Assembly: GCA_035998445.1 (NCBI GenBank) | Contig: DASYHQ010000018.1 | Span: forward strand, 372,001 to 436,000 | Source of the DNA: Tepidisphaeraceae bacterium | Lineage (GTDB): Bacteria > Planctomycetota > Phycisphaerae > Tepidisphaerales > Tepidisphaeraceae | Length of the DNA: 64,000 nt | Direction: 5' to 3' | In this document: piece after piece, positions 19,395 to 27,741 of the stretch | Position numbering within the stretch: the stretch's first letter is position 1 | Layout of the letters: every line of letters begins with the position of its first letter | Notes under the pieces: generated by a model | The model's database searches: none | What the model was told of the DNA's origin: nothing | What the model saw: the letters and a program-made list of their open reading frames with translations, nothing else | Translations under genes and position numbers: made by a program

Positions 19395-20642
19395 ATGGGC
19401 CTAATCGTACAAAAATTCGGGGGCACGAGCGTCGCGAACGCCGAGCGGATTCACAAGGCCGCCAAGCGGGCCATCGCGACGAAGGAGCGCGGGAATCAGG
19501 TGGTCGTCGTCGTCAGCGCGATGGGCGACACGACCGACGACCTGCTTGACCTCGCCAAGCAGGTCTGCTCGTTCGGTGGCTGCGAGACCAACCCGCCCAA
19601 GCGCGAGATGGACCAACTGCTCGCCACCGGTGAACAGGTCACCATCGCACTCATGGCCATGGCCATCCACGCGCAGGGGCACGAGGCCATTAGCTTCACC
19701 GGCGGGCAGATCGGGCTCGTCACCGACAACGTGTTCTCCAAGGCCCGCATTCAGTCGATCAACAAGCAGCGGATCTTCGAACAGCTAAACCACGGCAAGA
19801 TCGTCATCGTCGCCGGCTTCCAAGGCATCACCCCGGAAGGCGACTTCACCACGCTCGGCCGCGGGGGCAGCAACGCGACGCTGGTCGCGGTGGGCGCGGT
19901 GTTGCAGGCGGACGTGTGCGAGAACTTCACCGACGTCGACGGCATCTACACCGCCGACCCGCGCATCGTGAAGAACGCCCGCAAGATCGACCGCATCAGC
20001 TACGACGAGATGCTGGAACTGTCCGGCCTCGGCGCCAGCGTCCTGCAGACGCGGGCGGTGGAGTTTGCCAAGAAGTACAAGGTGCCGCTGCACGTGCGCA
20101 ACAGCCAGAACGACAACGAGGGCACCTGGATCGTCGCGGAGACACCGAACATGGAACACATCGTCGTATCCGGCGCAGCGCTCAAGAAGGACCTGATCCG
20201 CGTGACGATCAAGAGCGTCCCCGACCATCCCGGCGTGGCCGCTCAGATCTTCGGCACGATCGCGACGGCCAACATCGTCGTCGACGACATCATCCAGAAC
20301 GTGATGGACGACAACACCGCCAACATCTCCTTCACCGTAGAGCACGGCGATTTGCAGGACATCAAGCCGGTCGTCGACAAGCTCGTCGCGCAGCTCGGTG
20401 GCGCCACGCGGGCGAACTACCAGGCCGGCCTGGCGAAGGTGAGCGTGGTCGGAGTGGGCATGCGCACGCACACGGGCGTCGCCCAGCGCATGTTCGGCGC
20501 GCTGGCCGAGGCGAAGGTGAACATTCAGAACATCACGACCAGCGAGATCAAGATCAGCTGCATCATCTCGATCGAGGACGCGCCCAAGGCCCTGCAGATC
20601 GTCCACGAGGCGTTCGAGTTGGGCGCCGCCGCGAAGGTGTAG
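19395..20642 (+). CDS. lysC: Aspartate kinase
   Basis: The protein has 415 residues from ATG 19395 (MGLIVQKFGGTSV); the longer open frame to 19257 runs through the rpoD terminator region and is rejected. The KFGGTS ATP-site motif (residues 7-12), FTGGQIGLVTDN, the GRGGSNATLVAVG loop and the FTDVDGIYTADPR motif define the amino-acid kinase domain. Two C-terminal ACT domains (about 265-335 and 345-410) bind feedback inhibitors such as lysine or threonine. It phosphorylates aspartate, the first step to lysine, threonine, methionine and diaminopimelate. No lysine riboswitch or Thr/Lys-rich leader was found upstream. Confidence 0.95.
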   Translation: MGLIVQKFGGTSVANAERIHKAAKRAIATKERGNQVVVVVSAMGDTTDDLLDLAKQVCSFGGCETNPPKREMDQLLATGEQVTIALMAMAIHAQGHEAISFTGGQIGLVTDNVFSKARIQSINKQRIFEQLNHGKIVIVAGFQGITPEGDFTTLGRGGSNATLVAVGAVLQADVCENFTDVDGIYTADPRIVKNARKIDRISYDEMLELSGLGASVLQTRAVEFAKKYKVPLHVRNSQNDNEGTWIVAETPNMEHIVVSGAALKKDLIRVTIKSVPDHPGVAAQIFGTIATANIVVDDIIQNVMDDNTANISFTVEHGDLQDIKPVVDKLVAQLGGATRANYQAGLAKVSVVGVGMRTHTGVAQRMFGALAEAKVNIQNITTSEIKISCIISIEDAPKALQIVHEAFELGAAAKV

Positions 20643-20660
20643 AGCGAGGTCGGCGTTCGC

Positions 20661-21269
20661 ATGGCACGACCGACACGAGACATCTCCATCCCCGATCTGC
20701 TTCGCCGGCGCGGCCGATATCGCAAGTTTGGCTGGGGGGCGCTGATCCTCGTCTTCCTCTCGATCCTGCTCGACCGCTCGGGCACCTTCGGTTACCACGG
20801 CGACGACTGGTCCCGTTTCGACAAGCAGAGCGTCCAGGTCGTCCACGTCAGCGATGGCGACTCGATCATCATCACCGATGCCGGCAGCAACAAGCAGACG
20901 AAAGTGCGCCTGATCGGCGTCGATACTCCCGAACTTGAGGGTGACCAATACTGGGCCCAACAGGCCCACTCGTACACGCGGGGGCGGCTGGCAAATCGCA
21001 GCGTGACGCTAAAGCTCGACGGTACGCAGACCCGCGACCGTTACGACCGCCTGCTGGCCTACGTCTACGTTACCGACAGCGACAACCTGAACCTCGCGCT
21101 CGTGCGCGACGGTCAGGCCTACGCCGACCGCCGGCACGACCATTCGATGCGCGCGCAGCTCGAGTCGACCGAAGCGGAAGCGCGCAAGAAGGGCCGCGGA
21201 CTGTGGAAGGACGTCCGCGACGACCAGCAACCCCAGTGGCGGCAGGATTGGCTGAAACGTCGGCGGTGA
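20661..21269 (+). CDS. Membrane-anchored thermonuclease-family (SNase) nuclease
   Basis: The protein has 202 residues. A basic N-terminus and one membrane segment (about residues 24-41) act as an uncleaved anchor or long signal. The staphylococcal-nuclease OB fold follows: VVHVSDGDSIII, then VRLIGVDTPELEG with the catalytic Arg and Glu, and DRYDRLLAYVYV with the second catalytic Arg. The C-terminus has GRGLWKDVRDD and a basic tail. It should be a calcium-dependent nuclease outside the cytoplasm, perhaps for nucleic acid scavenging. The start lies 18 bases after the aspartokinase stop, so cotranscription is possible. Confidence 0.88.
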   Translation: MARPTRDISIPDLLRRRGRYRKFGWGALILVFLSILLDRSGTFGYHGDDWSRFDKQSVQVVHVSDGDSIIITDAGSNKQTKVRLIGVDTPELEGDQYWAQQAHSYTRGRLANRSVTLKLDGTQTRDRYDRLLAYVYVTDSDNLNLALVRDGQAYADRRHDHSMRAQLESTEAEARKKGRGLWKDVRDDQQPQWRQDWLKRRR

Positions 21270-21338
21270 TGGAACCGAATTGGCTCCGGGTGCGGTCGGA
21301 CCAGATCACTTTCGGGTGCGCCAGGACCAACAATTTCT

Positions 21339-21440
21339 CATTCCGATGGGAGGCTGGCCGACCTGAGGGATTTCGACCGACCGGGCGACTCGCGACCATT
21401 CGAGATCCCTCAGGTCGCTACCGCTCCCTTCGGGATGACA
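21339..21440. repeat. Palindromic repeat family D (copy 2)
   Basis: Halves 21339-21375 and 21401-21440 are imperfect reverse complements with cores ccgatgggagg, cctgagggat, atccctcagg and ctcccttcggga. Other copies lie at 10341 (half), 22022 and 63297. Confidence 0.8.
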
Positions 21441-21484
21441 TGCTCTCGCTTACACGCGCGATGCGTTGACAGAATCGCTAACGT

Positions 21485-21513
21485 GTGACGTGAAGCGGTG
21501 TCTGCTGTATCAT
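21485..21513 (+). promoter_or_regulatory. Candidate promoter for the DUF4870 gene
   Basis: GTGACG (21485-21490) and TATCAT (21508-21513) are 17 bases apart. The aaaggag ribosome binding site follows at 21531-21537. Confidence 0.3.
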
Positions 21514-21546
21514 CAGGGAAAATCGTAATAAAAGGAGATGAATCGA

Positions 21547-22002
21547 ATGTCGCAAGACCCGCAATCTGACCCCACGCCGAACACGACGCCCCCCACGACC
21601 ACACCGGTCGAACCGGTAAGCTATCAGACCCCCGCGACGGCCGCTGGCGATTACATGGGCCCTACGCCCGACAAGGACGCCAAGATGTGGGGCATGCTCG
21701 CTCACGTGTCGGCAATCGTAGCGTACTTGGTCGCGTTCCCGTTGCTGGGGCCGTTGATCGTCTGGTTAGTAAAGAAGAACGAGATGCCGTTCGTCGACGA
21801 CCAGGGCAAGGAGTCGTTGAACTTCCAGATCACTGTGCTGATTGCCGTCTTGGTGCTCACACCCACTTTCTGCATCTTCATTGGCTTCATCCTCGTGCCG
21901 ATCGTCCTCATCGCGGCGCTCGTGCTGACGATTATCGCCGCGATGAAGGCCAACGAGGGCATTGCGTACCGCTATCCGTTCACGCTGCGGTTGATCAAGT
22001 AG
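21547..22002 (+). CDS. DUF4870 domain membrane protein
   Basis: The protein has 151 residues from ATG 21547, nine bases after aaaggag; the in-frame ATG at 21538 would abut the ribosome binding site with no spacing. A Pro/Thr-rich cytoplasmic start is followed by the DUF4870 core: DAKMWGMLAHVSAIVAYLVAFPLLGPLIVWLVKKNEMPFVDDQGKESLNFQI. Three further hydrophobic segments follow, ending in YRYPFTLRLIK. These small membrane proteins are widespread and of unknown function. It stands alone between two family D repeats with its own likely promoter and terminator. Confidence 0.9.
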   Translation: MSQDPQSDPTPNTTPPTTTPVEPVSYQTPATAAGDYMGPTPDKDAKMWGMLAHVSAIVAYLVAFPLLGPLIVWLVKKNEMPFVDDQGKESLNFQITVLIAVLVLTPTFCIFIGFILVPIVLIAALVLTIIAAMKANEGIAYRYPFTLRLIK

Positions 22003-22021
22003 GCGACGCAGGTCGCGCGTC

Positions 22022-22123
22022 TGTCATCCCGATGGAGTTTTACCGACTGAGGGATCTCCCAGAGCCAGGCAGTTCTCGCCGTTCGAGATCCCTCAGGTCG
22101 CCCTAGGCTCCCATCGGGATGAC
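22022..22123. repeat. Palindromic repeat family D (copy 3)
   Basis: The segment begins tgtcatcccgatgg and ends ccatcgggatgaca. Inner arms actgagggatct and agatccctcagg are also inverted. Confidence 0.85.
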
Positions 22124-22156
22124 AACGGTGTCGTTGCATAGAAGGCAGGAACAAAA

Positions 22157-22188
22157 AGGGACGATCACGTTTGACCGTGATCGTCCCT
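22157..22188. terminator. Bidirectional intrinsic terminator between DUF4870 gene and xerC
   Basis: A perfect 13-bp stem, agggacgatcacg (22157-22169) with cgtgatcgtccct (22176-22188), encloses a 6-base loop. There is an A-run before it and gtttcgttt after it, so it can act on both converging transcripts. Confidence 0.85.
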
Positions 22189-22219
22189 GTTTCGTTTGAA
22201 GCGTCGACCGAACCGCGTC

Positions 22220-23299
22220 TTACCCAGCCTTAGCCGGGTAGTAAGGCTTTGAGTGCAGCCCTGGTGACGACGGGTGCGGGATGGTGGAGGCCTCGGCCCG
22301 CGGGTGGGCGGCGTCGTAGGCTTCCTTTAGCCGCTGGGTCGTCAGGTGCGTGTAGATCTGCGTCGTGCTGAGCGACTGGTGGCCCAGCAGTTCCTGAACG
22401 CTGCGCAGGTCGGCGCCGTTGTTCAGCAAATGCGTCGCAAAGCTGTGACGCAGCGTGTGCGGGCTGATGCCGGGATCGAGGCCGGCCGACACGAGGTACT
22501 TGTCCAGCTTTCGGCGGACGCTGCGCGTGCTGAGCGAGTCGCCGTGCTTGTTCAGGAAGACGCGCTCGCTGCCGTTGGCCTGGCTCTTGCCATCGACGGC
22601 CCGCATTTCGAAGTAGCGCTGCATCGCCTTGATCGCTTGGCTGCCGATCGGCGTCAGGCGTTCCTTGCGACCCTTGCCGGTCACGCGGAGCACGCCCTCC
22701 TGCAGGTCGATGTCGCTCATCGACAGCTCGACCAGTTCGCTGACGCGAATGCCTGAGCTGTAGAGCACTTCGAGCATCGCCTTGTCACGGCAAGCGAGAA
22801 TGTCGCCTTCGCCGGGCGCGTCGAGCAGCTTCTGAACCTGTTCGAGGTCCAGGCACTTGGGCAGGCGCTTTTCCTGCTTGGGGGTGCGGATCGTGCTCAG
22901 CGGATTGAGGCTGACCAGGCCGCGGCGGATCAGGAACTTGTAGAAGCTGCGCAGCGTCGCGAGCTTGCGCGCCGTCGTGCTCTTCGTGTAGTTCTGCCCG
23001 TACAGGTAGGCCAGAAACTCGCGGATCGCGAGCGGCTCGCACTTCAGCTGGCGATCGTCGATCTCCTCGCCACTGGCCACGCGGCCGAGGCTTGCGCCGG
23101 CGAGCTGACCGATCTGGCCGGTCAGGAACTGACCGAACTGGAACAGGTCGGCGCCGTAGCTCTTGATCGTGTAATCGCTGAAGTGCTTCTCGAGCTTCAG
23201 GAACTGCAGGAACTGCTGCACCAGGGGCGAGAAGGTCTTTTCGGGCGCGTTGGCCGTGTCGCCGGGAATAGAGGTTGCAAATGCGGTATCGGTGTTCAT
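22220..23299 (-). CDS. xerC: Tyrosine recombinase XerC/XerD
   Basis: The protein has 359 residues from ATG 23299 (MNTDTAFATS); the frame is open further upstream without conserved sequence. The N-terminal SAM-like core-binding domain (about 24-130) includes a roughly 20-residue insert around residues 68-90. The catalytic domain has R185 (SSGIRVSEL), K209 (TGKGRK), H281 and R284 (HTLRHSFATHLLNNGAD), H307 (LLGHQSLSTTQIYTH) and the nucleophile Y316. The residue set is complete. It most likely resolves chromosome dimers at a dif site; integron or phage context is absent. The C-terminal tail after residue 330 is longer than usual. Confidence 0.93.
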   Translation of the reverse strand: MNTDTAFATSIPGDTANAPEKTFSPLVQQFLQFLKLEKHFSDYTIKSYGADLFQFGQFLTGQIGQLAGASLGRVASGEEIDDRQLKCEPLAIREFLAYLYGQNYTKSTTARKLATLRSFYKFLIRRGLVSLNPLSTIRTPKQEKRLPKCLDLEQVQKLLDAPGEGDILACRDKAMLEVLYSSGIRVSELVELSMSDIDLQEGVLRVTGKGRKERLTPIGSQAIKAMQRYFEMRAVDGKSQANGSERVFLNKHGDSLSTRSVRRKLDKYLVSAGLDPGISPHTLRHSFATHLLNNGADLRSVQELLGHQSLSTTQIYTHLTTQRLKEAYDAAHPRAEASTIPHPSSPGLHSKPYYPAKAG

Positions 23300-23588
23300 A
23301 CGTACCGGTCGCGGTATCGAAGCGGTAACCAGAAGAGATTGCCGCACGGCCGGCGAAACCGTGAAGCCCAAGCGCGGCCGATCCTCGTCCGCACGGTCGA
23401 TCTGAATCGGGGAGATCGCCTGCGTCGTTCGACGTTTGGCCCGGTCACTCTCGTGACGAGGTTCGCGTGAACGCGCCACCGAAATCCCGACGCATCCGAC
23501 ATTCGCAAAGCGACCGAAGCCCGAGGTGCGTTTGATTGCAAGGGTCGTTACCGATCCCGCAACGTCCGCATACGAACTCCGATAAACC

Positions 23589-23807
23589 TCACGCTGCTTT
23601 CTTCGGCAAATAGGCTTTTAATTCTTTGGCCAAATGTTGGCCCAATTGGTGGGACAGGACGGCGGCGTCAAACCAGTCGAACGACAGGTCGCGGCGTTTC
23701 ACCATGTCGACGAGCGCGTCGAGCACGTGCGATTCCTCGCCGGCCTCGTACTTGAAGCAGAACTGATGCTTACCCTTCACGAGGCTCAACGTCTTCGTTG
23801 CCGACAT
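23589..23807 (-). CDS. Small conserved-type hypothetical protein
   Basis: The protein has 72 residues from ATG 23807, with ggag eight bases before the start on the minus strand. The sequence is a mixed alpha/beta mini-domain (VKGKHQFCFKYEAGEESHVLDALVDMVKR...FDWFDAAVLSHQLGQHLAKELKAYLPKKAA) with a basic tail. No known family is recognised. Codon use looks typical of the window, which supports a real gene. It is flanked by non-coding DNA on the xerC side and by a family A repeat on the other. Confidence 0.6.
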   Translation of the reverse strand: MSATKTLSLVKGKHQFCFKYEAGEESHVLDALVDMVKRRDLSFDWFDAAVLSHQLGQHLAKELKAYLPKKAA

Positions 23808-23849
23808 GAACGTAACTCCAAAGGAGGAACTCGGTACCGATGCTTGGTT

Positions 23850-23997
23850 CGGTCCCCTCGCCCGGTACTCCGGGAGAGGGTTAGGGTGAGGGTGATTTTG
23901 AGCTACGCGCGATCTGGCTCTTGCAGGCCTTGGATCGCTTGTGACTCGAAATCACCTTCACCTAGCCTCTCCCGGCGCATGCGGGAGAGGGACCGGA
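23850..23997. repeat. REP-like inverted pair, family A
   Basis: Hairpins at 23850-23881 and 23965-23997 face each other. The inner arms gggtgagggtgattttgag and ctcgaaatcaccttcacc also match, giving a long imperfect palindrome between two minus-strand genes. Confidence 0.85.
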
Positions 23998-24000
23998 AAC

Positions 24001-24720
24001 TTACTTGCCCATATCCGCTGTCGCCGGCGTTAGCCGTGGCGACTGGATCAATTGCCCGATTAACTCGTGGTAGACGAACCCGCAGTAGCGTTCCATGCTC
24101 GCCAGGTACTCTTTGTTGCCCAGCGGCCCGACCGGGTCGTTTCGACCGGCGGCGTAATAGAACAGCCGCTGGCGGACGGACCCGTTGGCGGCGTCGAACA
24201 TGCCGACGGCCTGCTCGAAGTCCGGCCGTTTCTCCAGCGATTCCAACTCGCCCGGCGTCGCCATGCGCGATAAGGCGTACGGGTCGACCGCGCTGTCGCG
24301 CTGGTACGCCCCCGGCTTGATGAACAACTGCAACGACGCGCCCAGCTTCGGCGGGTTGTACGGGTCGTAGATCGTGATCGTCGGGACCATCAAAGCCTCG
24401 ACGCCCAACAGGTCGCACACTAAGGCCGCCTGCTCGGTCGACTGCACCTTTTCCAACCCCAGGCTCAGGTAAAGCTCGGCCACCCGGTTGACCGGGACCA
24501 CCGTTACGCCTTCCACCTGCTGCAATTGCTGGTAGAGCAGATCGGCCTGCAATAGAGGGTCGACGCTCGATTGGCCGCTCAGGTTGATCGCCGGCGCCAC
24601 TGCCCAGGTCACCTTGCGGTTCGGGCCGAGCGACTGCCGCACCTCCGTGCCGTACTTCGGTGGCTTGGCGCAGCCCATCAGGCAGAGCGCCGCGATCAAG
24701 ATACAAGCGATGCTCCGCAT
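24001..24720 (-). CDS. Lipoprotein of unknown function
   Basis: The protein has 239 residues with a lipobox (LCLMGC, Cys17). The mature region has an alternating alpha/beta pattern: VTWAVAPAINLSG, then DLLYQQLQQVEGVTVVPVNRV, then LVCDLLGVEALMVPTITIYDPYNPPKLGASLQLF. This resembles the nucleotide-independent Rossmann-like fold of CsgG/LpoB-type lipoproteins, but that is an inference from pattern only. The C-terminal 60 residues include HELIGQLIQSPRL. It starts 37 bases after the end of the TolB-like gene on the same strand, so the two probably form an operon of envelope proteins. Confidence 0.7.
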   Translation of the reverse strand: MRSIACILIAALCLMGCAKPPKYGTEVRQSLGPNRKVTWAVAPAINLSGQSSVDPLLQADLLYQQLQQVEGVTVVPVNRVAELYLSLGLEKVQSTEQAALVCDLLGVEALMVPTITIYDPYNPPKLGASLQLFIKPGAYQRDSAVDPYALSRMATPGELESLEKRPDFEQAVGMFDAANGSVRQRLFYYAAGRNDPVGPLGNKEYLASMERYCGFVYHELIGQLIQSPRLTPATADMGK

Positions 24721-24757
24721 CGATCCGTCCTTACTTCATCCTTGAAGTTGGCTTCCA

Positions 24758-25951
24758 TTAATCCTTCGGCACGTCCGCGACCGCGGGCTTTTGTTGGTCC
24801 ATCAGGCCGGCGGTCATCGTTTGCCGGGCGTCGGTGCGCGAGGACCAGATGGCCTCCGTGCCGCCGCGGTTGCTGACGAAGTAGACGCGGTTGTCGGTAG
24901 CCCAGAACGGTGCCACGCTTACGCCGCTACCGTCGGTCAATCGCTGGCGGTTGGTGCCGTCGGCGTTGATCGTCCAGACGTCCTGTTGCGTCTTGCCCTT
25001 GCCCTGCGTCGGGTCGACCACGGTCGCGAACGCCAACTTCTGGCCATCGGGGCTCCAGGTCGGAGCGACGATGGCCGAGTTGGTGCTGGCGACGACCTCG
25101 GTGATCCGACGCGCCTCACCATCAATCAGGTCCAGCGTCCACAGGCTGAACCAGCGGCTGCCCCGCTGCCGCGCCCGTTGGAACGCGATGCGGTCCACGC
25201 CCTTCTCAGGCGACCACGTGGGAAACAGCCCGTAGCCGATCATCCGCTTTTCGCCCGACTCGAGGTTGGCAACCCACAGCTCCCACTGCTGGCTGCGACC
25301 TCCGATCGAACAGTAGACCAACCGGCGCCCGTCGGGGCTGAAGCTGGGTTTAATGTTCTGACCGAACCCGTTGGTGACCTGCACCACGTTTCGGCCATCG
25401 ACGTCCATCACATATACCTGCCACGACCCCGTCCGGTTCGAACAGAACGCGATTGTCTTGCCATCCGGGCTGAACGCCGGGTAGGCGTCGTCCGCGAGGC
25501 CACCGGAGATCTGCGTGACCGACTGGCCGTTGGTGCGCTGCAGGTAGAGCGACGGATGCTCGCTGTGCCGCGTGCTGGCGAAACAGAGCCACTTGCCGGT
25601 CGGGTCGACGGCGACGTCGGCGTCGAAGCCTTCGTCGGAAAACGTGTGCTGTTGAAAGCCGTTGTCACCCGCGACGTTGCGCACCGGGCCGGCGCTCGCC
25701 TGTCCGCCGAACTCACCGAAGATGTTCGTGGGCTTGGGTGCATTGGCTGACGCGGGCTCGACATCGTCGTAGATGAAGCTGGAGATCGTGACCGGCGACG
25801 CGTCCTTCGCCACCGGCGTCGGAGCGTCCGCGACGGGAGCCTTCTTCTTACCCATCATGCCGCACCCTGCGGACACCATGACCGCGGCAAACGCGGTCGC
25901 GGAGAGCAGCCGAGGCAGCAAGTTCGATTTCGTCGTCGGTCCCGTCACCAT
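24758..25951 (-). CDS. TolB-like beta-propeller lipoprotein (PD40 repeats)
   Basis: The protein has 397 residues from ATG 25951, which has ggagg seven bases upstream; ATG 25978 is rejected. A lipobox (VSAGC) follows the signal sequence. The mature protein contains at least five WD40-like PD40 repeats with the typical S-P-D-G turns: YPAFSPDGKTIAFCSNRTG, IKPSFSPDGRRLVYCS, VAPTWSPDGQKLAFATV. These make a six-bladed propeller like that of TolB. It is a likely periplasmic or outer-membrane protein-interaction scaffold, cotranscribed with the lipoprotein gene downstream. No tolQRA or pal gene is nearby, so a true Tol-system role is uncertain. Confidence 0.85.
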   Translation of the reverse strand: MVTGPTTKSNLLPRLLSATAFAAVMVSAGCGMMGKKKAPVADAPTPVAKDASPVTISSFIYDDVEPASANAPKPTNIFGEFGGQASAGPVRNVAGDNGFQQHTFSDEGFDADVAVDPTGKWLCFASTRHSEHPSLYLQRTNGQSVTQISGGLADDAYPAFSPDGKTIAFCSNRTGSWQVYVMDVDGRNVVQVTNGFGQNIKPSFSPDGRRLVYCSIGGRSQQWELWVANLESGEKRMIGYGLFPTWSPEKGVDRIAFQRARQRGSRWFSLWTLDLIDGEARRITEVVASTNSAIVAPTWSPDGQKLAFATVVDPTQGKGKTQQDVWTINADGTNRQRLTDGSGVSVAPFWATDNRVYFVSNRGGTEAIWSSRTDARQTMTAGLMDQQKPAVADVPKD

Positions 25952-26129
25952 GATCAACCTCCAGGGTCGGCCCACCAAGGGCCCACATCGGATTGATCGG
26001 TATAAACGGGCGGCTACCTAAGCCGCGTCCGCTTTGGTTGTCCACAGGTTTATCGGACGTGCGGTGGAGAAAGCTTGAATGGAGGGGAGTAGAGCGGCGC
26101 CACGACGGCCATCGACGACACGAACGGAA

Positions 26130-26267
26130 CCGTGGCATGGGCGTCTCGCCCATGCATACGGTTTGGAATAACGATAGCTTTAGTGGCAGATCACTTCGGC
26201 CAAGCGGCAGCAACAAAACGAATTCTGCGGCCCGATCAAGTGCATGGGCGAGACGCCCATGCCACGG
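26130..26267. repeat. REPIN-like element, family C (copy 2)
   Basis: Perfect 27-bp inverted arms, 26130-26156 and 26241-26267, are separated by 84 bases. The interior resembles that of the 12393 copy (ttggaata near the left arm, ggcaga further in). It ends 15 bases from the stop of the next gene. Confidence 0.9.
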
Positions 26268-26282
26268 CTGGAGCAAGCCTCA

Positions 26283-27098
26283 TCACATTGGCGACGGCGG
26301 GCCCGCGGGACCCGCGCCCGGGCCTTCGCCTGGACCGCCTGGCCCACCGGGCTGTCCCGGGGGTGGGAACAGGTCAGGGAGGCTGTCGATCACCCATTTG
26401 CCGTCCACCTGGCGGAACATCATCGTCTGGCGAAGCGGTTCTGCGACCTTGTCAAAGCGCATCAGCCCCGCCGCCACCGCGGTGCGATCACCACTGGACT
26501 CGGTGTCGAAGACGACCAGGTTGTTCGAGTCGATCCCCTGCAGACTGCCGAACCGCTCGTTATTGCGGGCGCTGTTCATCCGGCCGACGAACAGGTCGCG
26601 CGATACCTGCGACTTGAATTTCGGGCTGAGCGCGTCGTACGCCTCGTTGGCCCGACCCTCGCGCACCTGATCGCCCAGCTGGCGAATCGCCTGGTTGACC
26701 GCCTGCGTGTCGGCCCGCACCTTGCTTGATTCGCTGATCTGCTTGACCGCCACCCATCCACCGATGCCCAGCGCCAGCAACAATCCGATGATCGCCAGTG
26801 GGCGGCCCGTCTGCGTCCCGTTGCTCTCCCCGATCTGCCGAATCGCGAAGATCGCGCAGATGACAGCCGCGACCGGGATGAACAGCAGCACCGGGTTCAT
26901 CAGCGTCAGCCAGCTGCCGACGCCCAGCAACAGCGCGACGATCGACGTGCCGTTGACCGCGACGTAATCCCCACTACCGACACCGGCGGTGGTCGACATC
27001 TTGTGCAGCTTCAGTAAGCCTTCGGTGCCCGAGTCCGCGTCCCGTGCTGCCGGCGCGGTCGCGCGGTCGTCCGTGGTGTCCGACGAAGTTTGAACCAT
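26283..27098 (-). CDS. DUF4190-like membrane protein with soluble C-terminal domain
   Basis: The protein has 271 residues from ATG 27098; an in-frame TTG at 27113 would add five. After a polar start there are two or three hydrophobic segments (about residues 50-120: SIVALLLGVGSWLTL, VLLFIPVAAVICAIFAI, PLAIIGLLLALGIGGWVAV). The middle segment with IRQIGESNGTQTGRPLAIIGL is the DUF4190 signature. A soluble domain (about 130-245) looks like a DUF4878/SnoaL-type fold (ALSPKFKSQVSRDLFVGRM...VDGKWVIDSL). The C-terminus is a Gly/Pro repeat tail. The probable topology places the soluble domain outside the cytoplasm. Function unknown. Confidence 0.78.
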   Translation of the reverse strand: MVQTSSDTTDDRATAPAARDADSGTEGLLKLHKMSTTAGVGSGDYVAVNGTSIVALLLGVGSWLTLMNPVLLFIPVAAVICAIFAIRQIGESNGTQTGRPLAIIGLLLALGIGGWVAVKQISESSKVRADTQAVNQAIRQLGDQVREGRANEAYDALSPKFKSQVSRDLFVGRMNSARNNERFGSLQGIDSNNLVVFDTESSGDRTAVAAGLMRFDKVAEPLRQTMMFRQVDGKWVIDSLPDLFPPPGQPGGPGGPGEGPGAGPAGPPSPM

Positions 27099-27224
27099 TC
27101 GATTCCCGCTCAAGTTTTATTGGAACCCTGTCCGATTTGTTCTCTGCGACCGGCGCGGTGCGCCGGCCCTGTCATCTACAGCGTCACTGGACCAATTTGT
27201 TGCAGTCCGGAGGGTAAATCTGCC

Positions 27225-27410
27225 ATGACCAAACGTCAACTGATCGACGACATCCGCCGTTATAACACCACTGCCGAACCGCAGTTCCTGCTCCAGTTCG
27301 ACGAACAGGCGCTCCAGCAGTACCTCACCCACCTGGAGGGCGCCCAGCGCAAGCACCTGCGCATCGTCGGCTGGTCGAAGAAGCAACCGAAGCTGCGGCT
27401 GGTGTCGTAG
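27225..27410 (+). CDS. Small basic hypothetical protein
   Basis: The protein has 61 residues from ATG 27225, with ggaggg ten bases upstream; the longer frame from 27090 is rejected for that reason. The sequence is helical and charged: TKRQLIDDIRRYNTTAEPQFLLQFDEQALQQYLTHLEGAQRKHLRIVGW, ending in a basic segment. No family is recognised. It is divergent from the DUF4190-like gene and followed by a strong terminator, so it is a self-contained transcription unit. Confidence 0.65.
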   Translation: MTKRQLIDDIRRYNTTAEPQFLLQFDEQALQQYLTHLEGAQRKHLRIVGWSKKQPKLRLVS

Positions 27411-27443
27411 CTTCGCTCACCCTGTCCGTCGTCCGTCGCAAAA

Positions 27444-27500
27444 AAGAGGCGATACGTTCCGAGAAGCGCAACCCGCGCACCACGGAACGTATCGCCTCTT
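27444..27500. terminator. Strong hairpin, probable bidirectional terminator
   Basis: A perfect 18-bp stem, 27444-27461 with 27483-27500, lies between the converging small genes. An A-run precedes it and gctattt follows. Fragments of the tccgtcgtccgt repeat (family K) flank it at 27421-27438 and 27508-27533. Confidence 0.8.
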
Positions 27501-27537
27501 GCTATTTCACAACGGACGGCTGACAACGGACCTGCGC

Positions 27538-27741
27538 TTAGCGCACGTTCCAGATGGTCAGCCGGCTCGCGGGGCGCAGCAACAGAATGCTGTCCCAATC
27601 GTCGCTGGCCTGCTTGATCTCGTAGTCCCAGTTGCGGGCGATCATCGCGTTGCGCTCGGCCGCGGTGTAGGCCGGCGTGGCGCAGCCCGTGGAAAGACCC
27701 GTGAGACCCGCCGCCAGTACCAACAGTGCAAGACGCTTCAT
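27538..27741 (-). CDS. Small lipoprotein
   Basis: The protein has 67 residues. The signal sequence MKRLALLVLAAGLTGLSTGC ends in a lipobox, giving a mature peptide of only 48 residues rich in aromatic and basic positions (AERNAMIARNWDYEIKQASDDWDSILLLRPASRLTIW). Its ATG overlaps the stop of the upstream YkgJ-type gene (27738-27741), so the pair is translationally coupled. Function unknown. Confidence 0.75.
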   Translation of the reverse strand: MKRLALLVLAAGLTGLSTGCATPAYTAAERNAMIARNWDYEIKQASDDWDSILLLRPASRLTIWNVR